DNA of 64,000 nucleotides from Paramicrobacterium agarici (GTDB lineage Bacteria > Actinomycetota > Actinomycetes > Actinomycetales > Microbacteriaceae): NCBI RefSeq assembly GCF_002563955.1, contig NZ_PDJE01000001.1, positions 2,232,001-2,296,000 of the forward strand, written 5' to 3'. Of this stretch, positions 8,258 to 17,516 are shown in pieces. The first letter of the stretch is position 1. Each line of letters begins with the position of its first letter. The notes beneath the pieces are model-generated. The model saw only the letters and a list, made by a program, of their open reading frames with translations, was not told the origin of the DNA and made no database searches. The translations under genes were made by a program, and so were the position numbers.

Positions 8258-9631
8258 TCAGAGAGCGTGAAGCGGCTTGCCCGCGAGCGCGAGGAATGCT
8301 TCGCCGAGGGCCTCGTTCTGCGTGGGGTGGGCGTGGATGAGAGGCGCGACGTCCTCCGGGTATGCCTCCCAGTTCACCGCGAGCTGAGCTTCTGCGATGA
8401 GTTCGCCGACGCGTGCACCGATCATGTGAACACCGACAACAGGCCCGTCGTTGACACGCACGACCTTGATGAGGCCGCTCGTGTCGATGATCTCGCTCTT
8501 GCCGTTGCCTGCGAGGTTGTAGTCGTACGCCGTGATCTTGTCGTCGCCGTACTCTTCCTTTGCCTTCGCCTCCGTGAGTCCGACCGATGCGACCTCCGGG
8601 TCACAGTAGGTGACCTTGGGAATGCTCGAGTCGGGAATGATGACAGGATTCTGGCCGGCGATCTCTTCAGCGACGAAGATTCCCTGCTGGAACCCGCGGT
8701 GTGCGAGCTGAAGGCCCGGGACGATATCTCCGACGGCGTACACGCCCGTGACGTTCGTCTCGAGACGATCGTTCGTGAGCACGAACCCGCGGTCCATCTC
8801 GACACCGACCTCGTCGTATCCGAGGCCTTCCGTCACGGGGCCGCGACCCACCGCGACGAGGAGCAGGTCCGCGTCGATCGTCTCGTCGTTCTCGAGCGTG
8901 ACGTGAACGCCGTTGTCGTTTTGCTCAACGTCTTTGAACTTGACACCAATCTTGTAGTCGATGCCACGACGGCGGAACTGGCGCTCCAGCAGCTTACTAA
9001 TCGTCTCGTCTTCGTTCGGTACGAGGTGCGGGAGTCCTTCGATAATTGTCACCTCGGCCCCGAACGAACGCCACACACTGGCAAACTCGACGCCGATGAC
9101 GCCTCCGCCGAGAACAGCGACCTTCTCGGGCACGTAGTCGAGCTGCAGCGCCTGCTCACTCGTGATCACGCGGCCGCCGATCTCAAGCCCAGGAAGCGAG
9201 CGGCTGTATGACCCCGTGGCGAGAATGATATTCTTGCCCGTCACCGTCGTGTCACCGACCTGCACCGTCGTCGGGGACGTCAGGCGTCCCTCGCCCTCGA
9301 TGGTCGTGATCTTGCGAGCCTTGACGAGGCCCTGAAGCCCCTTGTACTTCTTCGCGACAATTCCCTCGCGGTACTTCGTCACTCCCTCAATGTCGATTCC
9401 ATCGAGTGACGTCTTCACTCCGAACTTTGCGGAGTCGCGTGCGTAGTCAGCAACTTCGGCGGCGTGCAAAAGGGCCTTCGTTGGGATGCACCCGCGGTGG
9501 AGGCATGTGCCGCCGACCTTGTCCTTTTCGATCAGCGCGACAGAGAAGCCGAGCTCGCTCGCTCGGAGCGCCGCTGCGTATCCGCCACTTCCGCCGCCGA
9601 GTACGACGATGTCAAAATTCTGCTCCGACAC
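8258..9631 (-). CDS. lpdA: Dihydrolipoyl dehydrogenase (E3)
   Basis: The FAD/NAD-dependent E3 subunit reoxidises dihydrolipoamide in 2-oxoacid dehydrogenase complexes. The N-terminus has the FAD-binding VLGGGSGGYAAA motif. The redox disulfide is in GGTCLHRGCIPTK (CxxxxC). A second dinucleotide fold (AVLGGGVIGVEFA) and the C-terminal HAHPTQNEALGE histidine-glutamate pair complete the family pattern. The frame stays open well upstream, but GTG at 9631 is preferred: the protein (457 residues) then begins just before the FAD fold, and a GGGAG ribosome site lies 8 nt before it. The E2 gene follows after a 44-bp gap. Confidence 0.97.
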   Translation of the reverse strand: MSEQNFDIVVLGGGSGGYAAALRASELGFSVALIEKDKVGGTCLHRGCIPTKALLHAAEVADYARDSAKFGVKTSLDGIDIEGVTKYREGIVAKKYKGLQGLVKARKITTIEGEGRLTSPTTVQVGDTTVTGKNIILATGSYSRSLPGLEIGGRVITSEQALQLDYVPEKVAVLGGGVIGVEFASVWRSFGAEVTIIEGLPHLVPNEDETISKLLERQFRRRGIDYKIGVKFKDVEQNDNGVHVTLENDETIDADLLLVAVGRGPVTEGLGYDEVGVEMDRGFVLTNDRLETNVTGVYAVGDIVPGLQLAHRGFQQGIFVAEEIAGQNPVIIPDSSIPKVTYCDPEVASVGLTEAKAKEEYGDDKITAYDYNLAGNGKSEIIDTSGLIKVVRVNDGPVVGVHMIGARVGELIAEAQLAVNWEAYPEDVAPLIHAHPTQNEALGEAFLALAGKPLHAL

Positions 9632-9729
9632 TGAGCTTCTCCCTTTGCCGATTGTTGATGCGGTTTCGATCGTCCGCCGGTGTGCAGCAAGCGACCGTTC
9701 GGTTGCGCTGAAGCGCCTCTTCGACCTTA

Positions 9730-11208
9730 CTACGCAGCGGCCTGCTGTTCGGCTAGCGCAAGGAGGGTTCGCACCGTCACGCCGGTCGCGCCCTTTCCGT
9801 TGTATCCGTATGTCGCCGACCCGTTGTCCCCGGGACCGGCGATGTCGAGGTGCACCCACGAAATCTGCTCGTCTGAGCCCTCACGTGTGCCCACGAACTC
9901 GGCCAGGAAGTGGCCAGCGAGAAGCATCCCGCCCTCTCGCCGTGACAGGTTGGCGTTCACGAGATCCGCGACGTCGGAGTCGAGGTTTGCGCGAAGCTCG
10001 CTCGGGAGCGGCATCCGCCAGAATTTCTCACCAATGCTGTCGGCAAGGGCGACGACATCTGAGGCGCGCTCGTCGTTACCCATCACTCCTGTGTAGCGCT
10101 TACCGAGAGCGATCACGGCTGCGCCCGTCAGGGTTGCCACATCGACGATCAGGTCGGGCTGCTCTTCGCTCGCAACAGCGAGTCCGTCGGCCATGACGAG
10201 GCGTCCCTCGGCGTCGGTGTTCGTGACCTCGACCGTGCGTCCGCCGTACATCTTCAGAACGTCGCCGGGACGCGTCGCGGACCCGGACGGCATATTCTCG
10301 GCAAGGCACAGCCAGGCCGTCATGCGCGTCTTAATGCCGATGCGGGCCGCGGCGGTGATCGTTGCGAGAGCGGTCGCGGCGCCGAGCATGTCGTACTTCA
10401 TGCCCATCATGCCGTTCGCGGGCTTGAGCGAGAGCCCACCCGTGTCGAAGGTGATCCCTTTGCCCACAAGAGCGATGTGTGAAGTCGCACCATCGGGCGC
10501 GTACTCAAGCTTGACCAGGCGCGGTCCGTGAACCGATCCACGACCGACCCCGAGGATTCCTCCGAAACCGCCTGCTTCGAGCTTCGGAACGTCCCACACC
10601 GTCACGTCGATCGGGAGCTCCGAAGCCGAGTCCACGGCGGCGTCTGCGAAAACCTCTGGTGTCAGCTCCGACGCCGAGGTGTTCCCGAGGTCACGAACCA
10701 GGTGTACAGCGCGAGCAGTCTCGAGCACGCGCTTCGCTTCGTCATCGGAAAGCGGCTCTGGCGCAACGATCGTCACGGACTCCACAGCGGTCTTACGCTC
10801 GCTCAGCCCCTTCTCGCGGGTGTAGCTGTATGCCCCAATCGCCGCTCCTTCTGCGACGGCCACCACGTCGGCGTGGGCGCTCAGACCAAGAGCCAATCGA
10901 ACGGATGCTGTTCCAGCAAGCTGCCTGACCGCGGAACCGGCAGCCGCACGAAGCGTCTCGGGCGTCACCTCGCGTCCGATTCCGATAACGGCGACGACGG
11001 TCGACGGCGCGTCGGGAAGGATGACCCTCGCGAAAGAATCAGGCGAACCGGTCACACCGAGCTGCGTCAGAACCTCTTCCAGGCTCTCGAAGCCGGGTGC
11101 TGCATGGAGTCGGGGGCCGTCTTTTGTGGAGACGGCGCCGACCACCGTGACGTCTGCGGCGGAGTGACCCGCGGAATCCGATACGAAGTCAAGCGAGATT
11201 GTGCTCAT
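9730..11208 (-). CDS. pepA: Leucyl aminopeptidase (M17)
   Basis: Cytoplasmic dimetal exopeptidase that removes N-terminal residues, especially leucine, during peptide turnover. The 492-residue length is normal. The catalytic domain shows GKGITFDTGGLSLKP (metal-binding Lys and Asp) and the family signature NTDAEGRL, with a downstream LTGAAVIALG segment. The N-terminal macro-like domain (about residues 1-170) is more divergent. The ATG start is supported by the divergent promoter region shared with the PAC2 gene (84 bp). It lies upstream of lpdA with a 98-bp gap, so it may have a separate transcript. Confidence 0.95.
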   Translation of the reverse strand: MSTISLDFVSDSAGHSAADVTVVGAVSTKDGPRLHAAPGFESLEEVLTQLGVTGSPDSFARVILPDAPSTVVAVIGIGREVTPETLRAAAGSAVRQLAGTASVRLALGLSAHADVVAVAEGAAIGAYSYTREKGLSERKTAVESVTIVAPEPLSDDEAKRVLETARAVHLVRDLGNTSASELTPEVFADAAVDSASELPIDVTVWDVPKLEAGGFGGILGVGRGSVHGPRLVKLEYAPDGATSHIALVGKGITFDTGGLSLKPANGMMGMKYDMLGAATALATITAAARIGIKTRMTAWLCLAENMPSGSATRPGDVLKMYGGRTVEVTNTDAEGRLVMADGLAVASEEQPDLIVDVATLTGAAVIALGKRYTGVMGNDERASDVVALADSIGEKFWRMPLPSELRANLDSDVADLVNANLSRREGGMLLAGHFLAEFVGTREGSDEQISWVHLDIAGPGDNGSATYGYNGKGATGVTVRTLLALAEQQAAA

Positions 11209-11280
11209 CCCCTCATGCTATCGGCGCGTGCGTTCGCTCTGGGCGCGACGAAAGAGAGCCCTGGCGCGCCGACGCGCGAA

Positions 11281-11286
11281 TAGCAT
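11281..11286 (+). promoter_or_regulatory. -10 box (TAGCAT) of a leaderless PAC2 transcript
   Basis: TAGCAT ends 6 nt before ATG 11293. The GGAGG at 11287-11291 is only 1 nt from the ATG, too close to act as a ribosome site. Confidence 0.5.
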
Positions 11287-11292
11287 GGAGGT

Positions 11293-12210
11293 ATGAGCAT
11301 CCCTGAAGACCTCGTGCGTTTCACGGAGTCGGCGTCAGCCGTCCCCGAGGGGCTTCCGCTGGTCATCGGTCTGACCGGGTTTGCCGACGCCGGCAGCACG
11401 ATCGCTCAAGCGGTCACCTACTTGCGCGACAGCCTGAGCTATGAAGACGTCGCGATATTCGACAACGATGCGCTGCTGGACTATCGAGCGCGTCGTCCCA
11501 TCATCCAGTTCGAGCACGATCATCTCACCGACTACGAACCGGCCCGGCTCGCTCTGTCGCTGGCGTACGACGAGCTGCACCGGCCTTTCCTGCTGCTCAC
11601 GGGCTACGAGCCGGACTTTCGGTGGGAAGCATTCACACAGACCATCGTCAGTCTCGTCGAGAAGTTCAAGGTCACTCACACGACGTGGGTTCACGGCATC
11701 CCGATGCCGGTTCCGCATACGCGACCGCTTGGTGCCGCGGTGAGTGGCAATCGTGAGGAGCTCATCGACGCCCTCTCAATCTGGCGTCCGACGACGCAGG
11801 TTCCCGCGAATGTCCTGCACGTGCTCGAGTACCGGCTTCAGCAGGCGGATCACGCTGTCGCGGGGTTCGCGCTCCTGGTGCCGCACTACCTGACCGAGAC
11901 GGAGTATCCCGCTGCCGCCCTCACAGCGCTTGAACTCTACAGCGCGGCTTCCGGACTTGTGTTCCCGAGCGACGAGCTGCGCGAAGACGGCCGCCAGTTC
12001 GTCGCGCGAGTGGATGAACAGGTCGCCGAGAACGGCGAGCTGAACAAACTCGTGTCGTCCCTTGAAACGCGGTACGACACCTATATGGAGGGCACCGAGC
12101 AGAGGCCGCCGCTCACCATGGATGAACAGGATCTGCCGTCTGCCGATGACATCGCGGCGGAGCTTGAGCGCTATCTTGCGGGAAGGCGCCCGACCGACGG
12201 CGATGCGTGA
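11293..12210 (+). CDS. PAC2 family protein
   Basis: A 305-residue cytoplasmic protein of the PAC2 (proteasome-assembly-chaperone-like) family, common in actinobacteria including those without a proteasome. The N-terminus (LPLVIGLTGFADAGSTIAQAV) carries the family's glycine-rich start, and LLLTGYEPDFRWEAF is the conserved core strand-turn. The acidic C-terminal tail (about 250-305) is probably helical. Function is not established; family membership is clear. The gene diverges from pepA and is followed 34 bp later by the MFS gene. Confidence 0.88.
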   Translation: MSIPEDLVRFTESASAVPEGLPLVIGLTGFADAGSTIAQAVTYLRDSLSYEDVAIFDNDALLDYRARRPIIQFEHDHLTDYEPARLALSLAYDELHRPFLLLTGYEPDFRWEAFTQTIVSLVEKFKVTHTTWVHGIPMPVPHTRPLGAAVSGNREELIDALSIWRPTTQVPANVLHVLEYRLQQADHAVAGFALLVPHYLTETEYPAAALTALELYSAASGLVFPSDELREDGRQFVARVDEQVAENGELNKLVSSLETRYDTYMEGTEQRPPLTMDEQDLPSADDIAAELERYLAGRRPTDGDA

Positions 12211-12232
12211 CGTCCCGCTTCAATACGGCCGA

Positions 12233-12238
12233 TAGCAT
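12233..12238 (+). promoter_or_regulatory. -10 box (TAGCAT) of a leaderless MFS-gene transcript
   Basis: TAGCAT ends 6 nt before GTG 12245, and no ribosome site precedes the GTG. Confidence 0.5.
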
Positions 12239-12244
12239 TCACAT

Positions 12245-13564
12245 GTGAATTCTCGTCGCTCCTGGATCATCTTCGTCGTCGGAGTGGCGGCCTATGTCGT
12301 AGCGATTCTTCAGCGCAGCACGCTCGGAGTCTCCGGTGTCGCAGCTGTCGAGCGATTCGACATTACCGCGGCAGCGCTCTCGTCTCTCGCCGTCGTTCAG
12401 CTTGTCGTCTATGCGGCCATGCAGATTCCGATCGGCCTGCTCATCGACCGCTGGGGTCCGCGACGATTGCTCGTGCTCGGACTCATTTTGATCAGTCTCG
12501 GGCAGGCGGTCCTCGCTGTGGCTCCGGATCTTTCTATCGCGGCGCTCGGTCGCGTCTGCGTCGGGATCGGAGATGCAGGGATCTTCGTGTCGGTGCTTCG
12601 CCTTGTCAACTATTGGTTCAGCGGCCCGATCGTCCCGTCGCTGAGCCAATGGACGGGCAACATCGGACAGCTCGGTCAGGTGCTCTCTGCCGTTCCATTC
12701 GCTGCGCTGCTCAACACTGTCGGATGGGAGAGCGCGTACCTCGCCGCCGCATCCCTCGGCGTTCTCATGCTGATCGTCGTGTTCATCTGTATCGCCGATC
12801 GTCCCGTCGACGACTCGACGGGACCCGTGCAGCGATCGTGGGGGAGCTCTCTCGACATCCTCCTCGACTCACTCAAGCGGCCAGGAACCCGGCTCGGATT
12901 CTGGGCCCACTTCATCACTCAGTCAAGCGGCACTGTCTTTTCGCTCCTCTGGGGATATCCGTTCATGGTCTTCGCCCTCGGCATCCCCGAATCGGCCGCC
13001 GCAGCATTGCTCCTGGTGATCGTCTTCTCCGGGGTCGTATTCGGGCCGATCCTCGGTGTCCTCACCGCGCGGTTCCCAACACGACGCAGCAACCTCGTGC
13101 TCGGCGTCGTCTCTGTCATGGGTATCGTCTGGACGACGTTCCTCGCATGGCCGGGGCACCCGCCGATGTGGCTGCTCATCGTTCTTCTCATCTCTATGGG
13201 CATCGGCGGACCCGGCTCACTGATCGGCTTCGACTTCGCCCGCACGTTCAACCACAGCCGTGCTCTCGGCTCTGCAAATGGCATCGTCAACGTCGGCGGG
13301 TTTCTCGCAAGCTTCACGATGATGTTTGTCATCGGCTTCGTTCTCGACGTTCTGAGCGCCGGGGCCACGTCCCCAGACGAGACGTATTCGCTCTCATCAT
13401 TCAAAATCGCCTTCCTCGTGCAGTACATCGTCATCGGCTTCGGAGTCGTGATGCTGTTTCTTGCACGCCGCACGACACGCTCACGCCTGGCTGAACAGGA
13501 GGGAATAAAAGTGGCCCCTCTGTGGGTTGCATTGGTGAGATGGATGCGACGTGACCGCTCGTGA
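12245..13564 (+). CDS. MFS transporter
   Basis: A 439-residue major facilitator with about twelve hydrophobic helices in two six-helix halves. The first helix (SWIIFVVGVAAYVVAILQRS) starts near residue 5. The helix 2-3 loop has the MFS signature GLLIDRWGPRRLLVLG (GxxxDRxGxR). The polar mid-loop lies near residues 185-215. The substrate cannot be told from sequence; the layout resembles drug or metabolite efflux and nitrate/nitrite-type members. A GTG start is supported by a -10 box 6 nt upstream. Confidence 0.92.
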   Translation: MNSRRSWIIFVVGVAAYVVAILQRSTLGVSGVAAVERFDITAAALSSLAVVQLVVYAAMQIPIGLLIDRWGPRRLLVLGLILISLGQAVLAVAPDLSIAALGRVCVGIGDAGIFVSVLRLVNYWFSGPIVPSLSQWTGNIGQLGQVLSAVPFAALLNTVGWESAYLAAASLGVLMLIVVFICIADRPVDDSTGPVQRSWGSSLDILLDSLKRPGTRLGFWAHFITQSSGTVFSLLWGYPFMVFALGIPESAAAALLLVIVFSGVVFGPILGVLTARFPTRRSNLVLGVVSVMGIVWTTFLAWPGHPPMWLLIVLLISMGIGGPGSLIGFDFARTFNHSRALGSANGIVNVGGFLASFTMMFVIGFVLDVLSAGATSPDETYSLSSFKIAFLVQYIVIGFGVVMLFLARRTTRSRLAEQEGIKVAPLWVALVRWMRRDRS

Positions 13565-13763
13565 GGGAGACGTGTCACGCAGCGAGGGAAATCCATGACA
13601 TAATAGGTAGTGGACCCATTGTGGCCCGACGTATGTCTGCACAGGCTTGACTGTCTGTTTGGGTGTGCGGCGGGACTTGACATGGGTCTTAGTACTGTCC
13701 GAAATCGATACACGTCGGTGATTCCGCGCTACCCGGCGCGCCACGGACCGAAAGGGTGCTCGC

Positions 13764-15029
13764 ATGGCCAGCAAGCCTGCACAGAAAACGGACGCCACAC
13801 GAGAGGCCGACCAGGCGGAGGCGACGTCGACAGCCAGCGCGCCGAAAACGAAGGGCGCAACGGCGAAGAAGACAGCCGCGTCTGCACCAGCGAAGAAGTC
13901 GGCAGCGCCGAAGTCCGCAAAGGGCAAGAAGAAGGCCGTCGATCCTGTCGCCGAAGTTGAGGCGGAGGAGACAGCTGCCGAAGCACCGACGGATGCCCAG
14001 GCGCCCAAGAAGACGTCCACCGCGAAGGACGAGCCGCTGCCCAAGGGGGCTCTCGTTCTGTCGCAGGGTGACGACGAAGACGAGATGCCCGTCTACTCGA
14101 CGACGATCACGGGCGCGACGGCCGACCCCGTCAAGGACTACCTGAAGCAGATCGGCAAGGTTCCGCTGCTGAACGCCGCCGAAGAGGTCGAGCTTGCAAT
14201 GCGCATTGAAGCCGGCCTGTTCGCCGAAGACAAGCTCAGTCAGATGACTGACGCCGAAAAGCGGCAGAAGCTCGGCCGGGAGCTCCAGTGGGTCTCACGC
14301 GACGGTCAGCGCGCGAAGAGCCACCTCCTGGGTGCCAACCTCCGTCTCGTTGTGTCGCTCGCCAAGCGCTACACCGGTCGCGGAATGCAGTTTCTCGACC
14401 TGATTCAAGAGGGAAACCTGGGTCTCATTCGCGCGGTCGAGAAGTTCGACTACACGAAGGGCTTCAAATTCTCGACGTACGCGACGTGGTGGATCCGCCA
14501 GGCCATCACTCGCGCGATGGCCGATCAGGCTCGCACGATCCGCATTCCCGTCCACATGGTCGAGGTCATCAATAAGCTCGCCCGCGTGCAGCGGCAGATG
14601 CTGCAGGATCTCGGACGTGAGCCGACGCCGGAAGAGCTCAGCAAAGAGCTCGACATGACGCCGGAGAAGGTCGTCGAAGTTCAGAAGTACGGTCGCGAGC
14701 CGATTTCTCTCCACACCCCGCTTGGCGAAGACGGCGACAGCGAGTTCGGTGATCTGATCGAGGACACCGAGGCAGTGGTTCCCGCTGACGCCGTGGGATT
14801 CACAATGCTGCAGAAGCAGCTCGAGTCGCTTCTCGATTCTCTCTCTGAGCGCGAGGCCGGGGTGATCCGCATGCGCTTTGGTCTCGGTGATGGAATGCCG
14901 AAGACCCTCGACCAGATCGGCGATACTTTCGGAGTCACGCGCGAGCGCATTCGCCAGATCGAATCGAAGACGATGGCGAAACTGCGTCACCCCAGCCGGT
15001 CGCAGTCCCTGCGCGATTATCTCGAGTAG
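13764..15029 (+). CDS. sigA: RNA polymerase primary sigma factor
   Basis: The housekeeping sigma factor (SigA/HrdB/RpoD class) recognises -10/-35 promoters for most genes. The 421 residues have a long Lys/Ala/Glu-rich N-terminus (about 1-110) typical of actinobacterial group 1 sigma factors. Region 1.2 begins near [16 protein letters not shown]. Region 2 ([29 protein letters not shown], then [15 protein letters not shown]) is the core-binding and -10-reading part. Region 4 ends with [23 protein letters not shown], the -35-reading helix. The preceding 199 bp contain TTGACA at 13677-13682, but no convincing -10 follows it. CATAAT at 13599-13604 is another weak candidate. Confidence 0.98.
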   Translation: MASKPAQKTDATREADQAEATSTASAPKTKGATAKKTAASAPAKKSAAPKSAKGKKKAVDPVAEVEAEETAAEAPTDAQAPKKTSTAKDEPLPKGALVLSQGDDEDEMPVYSTTITGATADPVKDYLKQIGKVPLLNAAEEVELAMRIEAGLFAEDKLSQMTDAEKRQKLGRELQWVSRDGQRAKSHLLGANLRLVVSLAKRYTGRGMQFLDLIQEGNLGLIRAVEKFDYTKGFKFSTYATWWIRQAITRAMADQARTIRIPVHMVEVINKLARVQRQMLQDLGREPTPEELSKELDMTPEKVVEVQKYGREPISLHTPLGEDGDSEFGDLIEDTEAVVPADAVGFTMLQKQLESLLDSLSEREAGVIRMRFGLGDGMPKTLDQIGDTFGVTRERIRQIESKTMAKLRHPSRSQSLRDYLE

Positions 15030-15067
15030 TCTCGGCTCGCTGACGACACTCGACGAAAGGCAGGGGT

Positions 15068-15769
15068 ATGGCCGCGGAGGCAAACGAAGGCAAGGCGCTC
15101 GAAACGACCGTTGACGGCATCAGCTACCAGCGGATACCGGTAAAGACGCGCCTCGTCGGTCCTGATGATGACATCGTGGAGGTCGTGACGACGTTCGCGC
15201 GCGAGCACATCGTCGACGGCGATATCGTCTTCGTCACAGAGAAGATCGTAGCGATCACGCAGGGCAGGGCCTACCCGGTCAATTCCATCAAGACACGGCC
15301 GCTTGCCCGTTTCCTCTCGAAGTACGTCACCAAAACGTCGTACGGGATCGGTCTCGGCATGCCCGAGACAATGGAGATGGCTCTTCGCGAGTGCGGAACA
15401 CCGCGCATTATGTTTGCCGCGGCCGTCTCCGTCGTATCCAAGCTGCTCGGCCGATCGGGCGATTTCTACCGCATCGCGGGGGAGAAGGCGCGCGCCATCG
15501 ACGGCCCGACCCGACACACGATACCGCCGTACAATTCGCACGTCGTACTCGGACCGGAGCGCCCAGACGACGTTGCCAACGAGCTCAAGACGGCACTTGG
15601 CGGGCGGGTCGATGTCATGGTCGTCGACATCAACGACCTCGGCGGAAACATCCTCGGCAACACTCTCGGTCACAGCAAGGATGACCACATGGTTCGCGTG
15701 CTGAAAGACAACCCACTCGGTCAGAAGCACCAGAGCACGCCTATTGGCATCATCCGCACGATCGCGTAG
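15068..15769 (+). CDS. Coenzyme F420-0:L-glutamate ligase-like protein (CofE family)
   Basis: A 233-residue protein of the CofE/F420_ligase family, whose best-known members use GTP to add glutamate to F420-0. Supporting segments are the N-terminal DDIVEVVTTFAREHIVDGDIVFVTEKIVAITQGR, split here at residues 30-65, the PYNSHVVLGP segment and VVDINDLGGNILGNTLGHS near residue 190. No other F420 biosynthesis gene is visible, so the substrate may differ. A purine-rich ribosome site (GAAAGG) precedes the ATG. It lies 38 bp after sigA and is followed by a strong terminator. Proximity to an ATP-grasp gene and split racemase hints at an amide-ligation role. Confidence 0.8.
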   Translation: MAAEANEGKALETTVDGISYQRIPVKTRLVGPDDDIVEVVTTFAREHIVDGDIVFVTEKIVAITQGRAYPVNSIKTRPLARFLSKYVTKTSYGIGLGMPETMEMALRECGTPRIMFAAAVSVVSKLLGRSGDFYRIAGEKARAIDGPTRHTIPPYNSHVVLGPERPDDVANELKTALGGRVDVMVVDINDLGGNILGNTLGHSKDDHMVRVLKDNPLGQKHQSTPIGIIRTIA

Positions 15770-15777
15770 CACCATGC

Positions 15778-15817
15778 AACGGCTCTGGCCCCGCCTCGGC
15801 GGGGCCAGAGCCGTTTT
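15778..15817 (+). terminator. Strong intrinsic terminator of the sigA-cofE-like transcript
   Basis: A perfect 17-bp stem (15778-15794 with 15799-15815), a 4-nt loop and TTTT at the 3' edge. It also separates the convergent ATP-grasp gene. Confidence 0.92.
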
Positions 15818-15831
15818 CCGGGACGGTCCGG

Positions 15832-16869
15832 TCAGAAACCGATGATGCTCTGAAACCGCGGTCGGCTTCCCGTGCGGATGCCCGTGACACTCGGCTTGTT
15901 CTCGTAGACGCCGGCAGCCCAGTTTCCCTCAACGAGAACCGGCCCCTCCTCGCTCATCACGATGTCCCATCCGATGTACCTCATATCGGGAACCACGCGA
16001 GCGACGTCGTCGAAGAACGGCTGCACGGTCTCGACGAGCGGCAACTCGAAGTCGGGAATCGAGACGCCCGATTCAGGATGCGTGGCATGCACATTGTCAT
16101 GCGAGTCGTATCCGCGGCCCATCGACTTCCCGTCGAGGCTCAGCATTGTGTAGAAGCCGCCGAACGTCTGCTGGTCGCTCGCCTGCCCGCGCCCGAACTT
16201 CTGCGCCATCGAGAGAATATGCGTCTTCTCGCCGTCAAAATAGGTAGTGACACGGGTCGTGTTCGCTGTCCCGGCACACACGGCGGCAAGTGTCGGATGC
16301 TGCTGGATGACCTCTTCGAGCAAGAACTGTCCTTCATCGAGCAGTCGCGTGCGAAACCCCTCCCAGTCCGTCACGTCGTCTGCAGTGTGGCGGTGCACTC
16401 CGTGCCCGGCACTGCTGAACGGCACCTTCCCGATGACCGTGCCCGCACGCTGCACGAAGTCGCGAACCTCATCGACTGACGCCTCGCGCACATCGAGCCA
16501 CTGCCGCTTAAGAAACGCGTTGAAGACCTTGTTGAATTCGATCTTGTCGTGGAAGATCCCGCGGTGCGCCTCGGCGTCATGCTCCATCGCGATGTGATTC
16601 GAAATGGAGTGCGTCATGAACGTCTCGCGCTCAGCACGACTCAGAATCGCGTAGTCCCAATCCACGTAGTCCTGAAAAGCCGTCTGGCGGAATGCGGCAG
16701 ACCACAGCATGTCGACCATGATGACCGGCAGCGCCTTGTGATGCTGCGCCGAAACGTCCTTCGCACGCTCGACGAGGGAAGAGATATCGATGCGCCGCGC
16801 ACGATTCTTAATGTAGTCGAGGCGGATCTTGAGGCGATTTGCCTTCGGCATGGCGCGGGGCACTCCCAT
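15832..16869 (-). CDS. Sugar-transfer-associated ATP-grasp protein
   Basis: A 345-residue protein resembling the ATPgrasp_ST family, proposed in the literature to ligate amino acids or similar groups during cell-surface polysaccharide synthesis. The N-terminal 60 residues are basic and helical. The ATP-grasp core is suggested by GKVPFSSAGHGVH (nucleotide-binding loop), FLLEEVIQQHP, and the C-terminal metal-binding acidic segment YIGWDIVMSEEGPVLVEGNW. The ATG at 16869 has no ribosome site; the in-frame ATG at 16851 has GGGAG about 11 nt upstream and may be the real start. A TATAAT at 16892-16897 (minus) lies just upstream. The gene diverges from the split alanine racemase pair. Confidence 0.75.
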   Translation of the reverse strand: MGVPRAMPKANRLKIRLDYIKNRARRIDISSLVERAKDVSAQHHKALPVIMVDMLWSAAFRQTAFQDYVDWDYAILSRAERETFMTHSISNHIAMEHDAEAHRGIFHDKIEFNKVFNAFLKRQWLDVREASVDEVRDFVQRAGTVIGKVPFSSAGHGVHRHTADDVTDWEGFRTRLLDEGQFLLEEVIQQHPTLAAVCAGTANTTRVTTYFDGEKTHILSMAQKFGRGQASDQQTFGGFYTMLSLDGKSMGRGYDSHDNVHATHPESGVSIPDFELPLVETVQPFFDDVARVVPDMRYIGWDIVMSEEGPVLVEGNWAAGVYENKPSVTGIRTGSRPRFQSIIGF

Positions 16870-16891
16870 CGTCGTGTGGTCGGAACATCCA

Positions 16892-16897
16892 ATTATA
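16892..16897 (-). promoter_or_regulatory. Candidate -10 box (TATAAT) for the ATP-grasp gene
   Basis: A perfect TATAAT on the minus strand, 22 nt before ATG 16869. No good -35 is seen at 16-18 nt upstream. Confidence 0.4.
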
Positions 16898-16970
16898 GAG
16901 AGACGCCGCCTGAGCGCCGTCTTGGTCGCACCGCGCTAGACTGTGCTCGCGCATTCGCTCGGGGAGGAAA

Positions 16971-17516
16971 GTGGTCTTGTTGACGTCTGAGTCTCAGACA
17001 GCCGGCACTCGTGTTCTGCACCTCTCTTCGGCGCAGCTCGCTCGTGTCTCCAGAGCTTTAGACGGCGACGAGGCAGCTGCCGCCGAGTTCGATTCGGCGC
17101 TGTCGTCAGATCCAGTCCGGCTGCTCGTCGAGGTGCTTTCGACGAAGTCTGTGCCCGCGGGGTCAGGGGTGTCGTACGGACACACCTTCGTCACGCAGCA
17201 TCCCACTGTGCTCGCACGTGTGGCGATCGGGTATGGCCATGGCCTGCCGCGCAAGGCGGGGAATCGTGCATGGGTCACGTGGTCTGCCGCCGGAGGGCCT
17301 GCGGTGCGGCTGCCGATCGTCGGACGCGTTGCGATGGACGAATTCGTCGTGGATGTCGGCAGGACTCCGGTCGAACCAGGACAGCTCATGTGCGTATTCG
17401 GAGATTCCGATGAGGGCGAGGTACCCCTGGGTGACTGGGCCGCCGCGATCGGGGAGTCTCCGGTGTCAGTCATCGCCTGCCTCGACCGGCGAGTGACGAG
17501 GAGCGTCGTCGAATGA
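16971..17516 (+). CDS. Stand-alone alanine racemase C-terminal domain protein
   Basis: A 181-residue protein whose last ~135 residues are an alanine racemase C-terminal domain without the PLP barrel. Visible family segments are VPAGSGVSYGHTF (catalytic-tyrosine motif; Tyr69), AIGYGHGLPRKAG, and GRVAMDEFVVDVG (the CMD substrate loop, here AMD). The first ~45 residues match nothing I recognise. GTG 16971 has GGAGG only 3 nt upstream, so TTG 16977 (9-nt spacing) may be the real start. It overlaps the next gene by ATGA, so the two are translationally coupled. In canonical racemases this tyrosine acts on the partner subunit's active site; the downstream protein has lost it. Confidence 0.88.
   Translation: MVLLTSESQTAGTRVLHLSSAQLARVSRALDGDEAAAAEFDSALSSDPVRLLVEVLSTKSVPAGSGVSYGHTFVTQHPTVLARVAIGYGHGLPRKAGNRAWVTWSAAGGPAVRLPIVGRVAMDEFVVDVGRTPVEPGQLMCVFGDSDEGEVPLGDWAAAIGESPVSVIACLDRRVTRSVVE

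Noticed and set aside
9632..9859. 76-codon upstream extension of the lpdA frame
   Set aside because: The extra residues are Arg-rich and unlike any dihydrolipoyl dehydrogenase. GTG 9631 has a good ribosome site and begins the FAD fold.
13677..13706. TTGACA as the -35 of the sigA promoter
   Set aside because: No acceptable -10 (TANNNT) occurs 16-18 nt downstream.
15068..15769. CofE-like gene as proof that the organism makes coenzyme F420
   Set aside because: A lone CofE-family gene, without other F420 genes in view, does not show the pathway.
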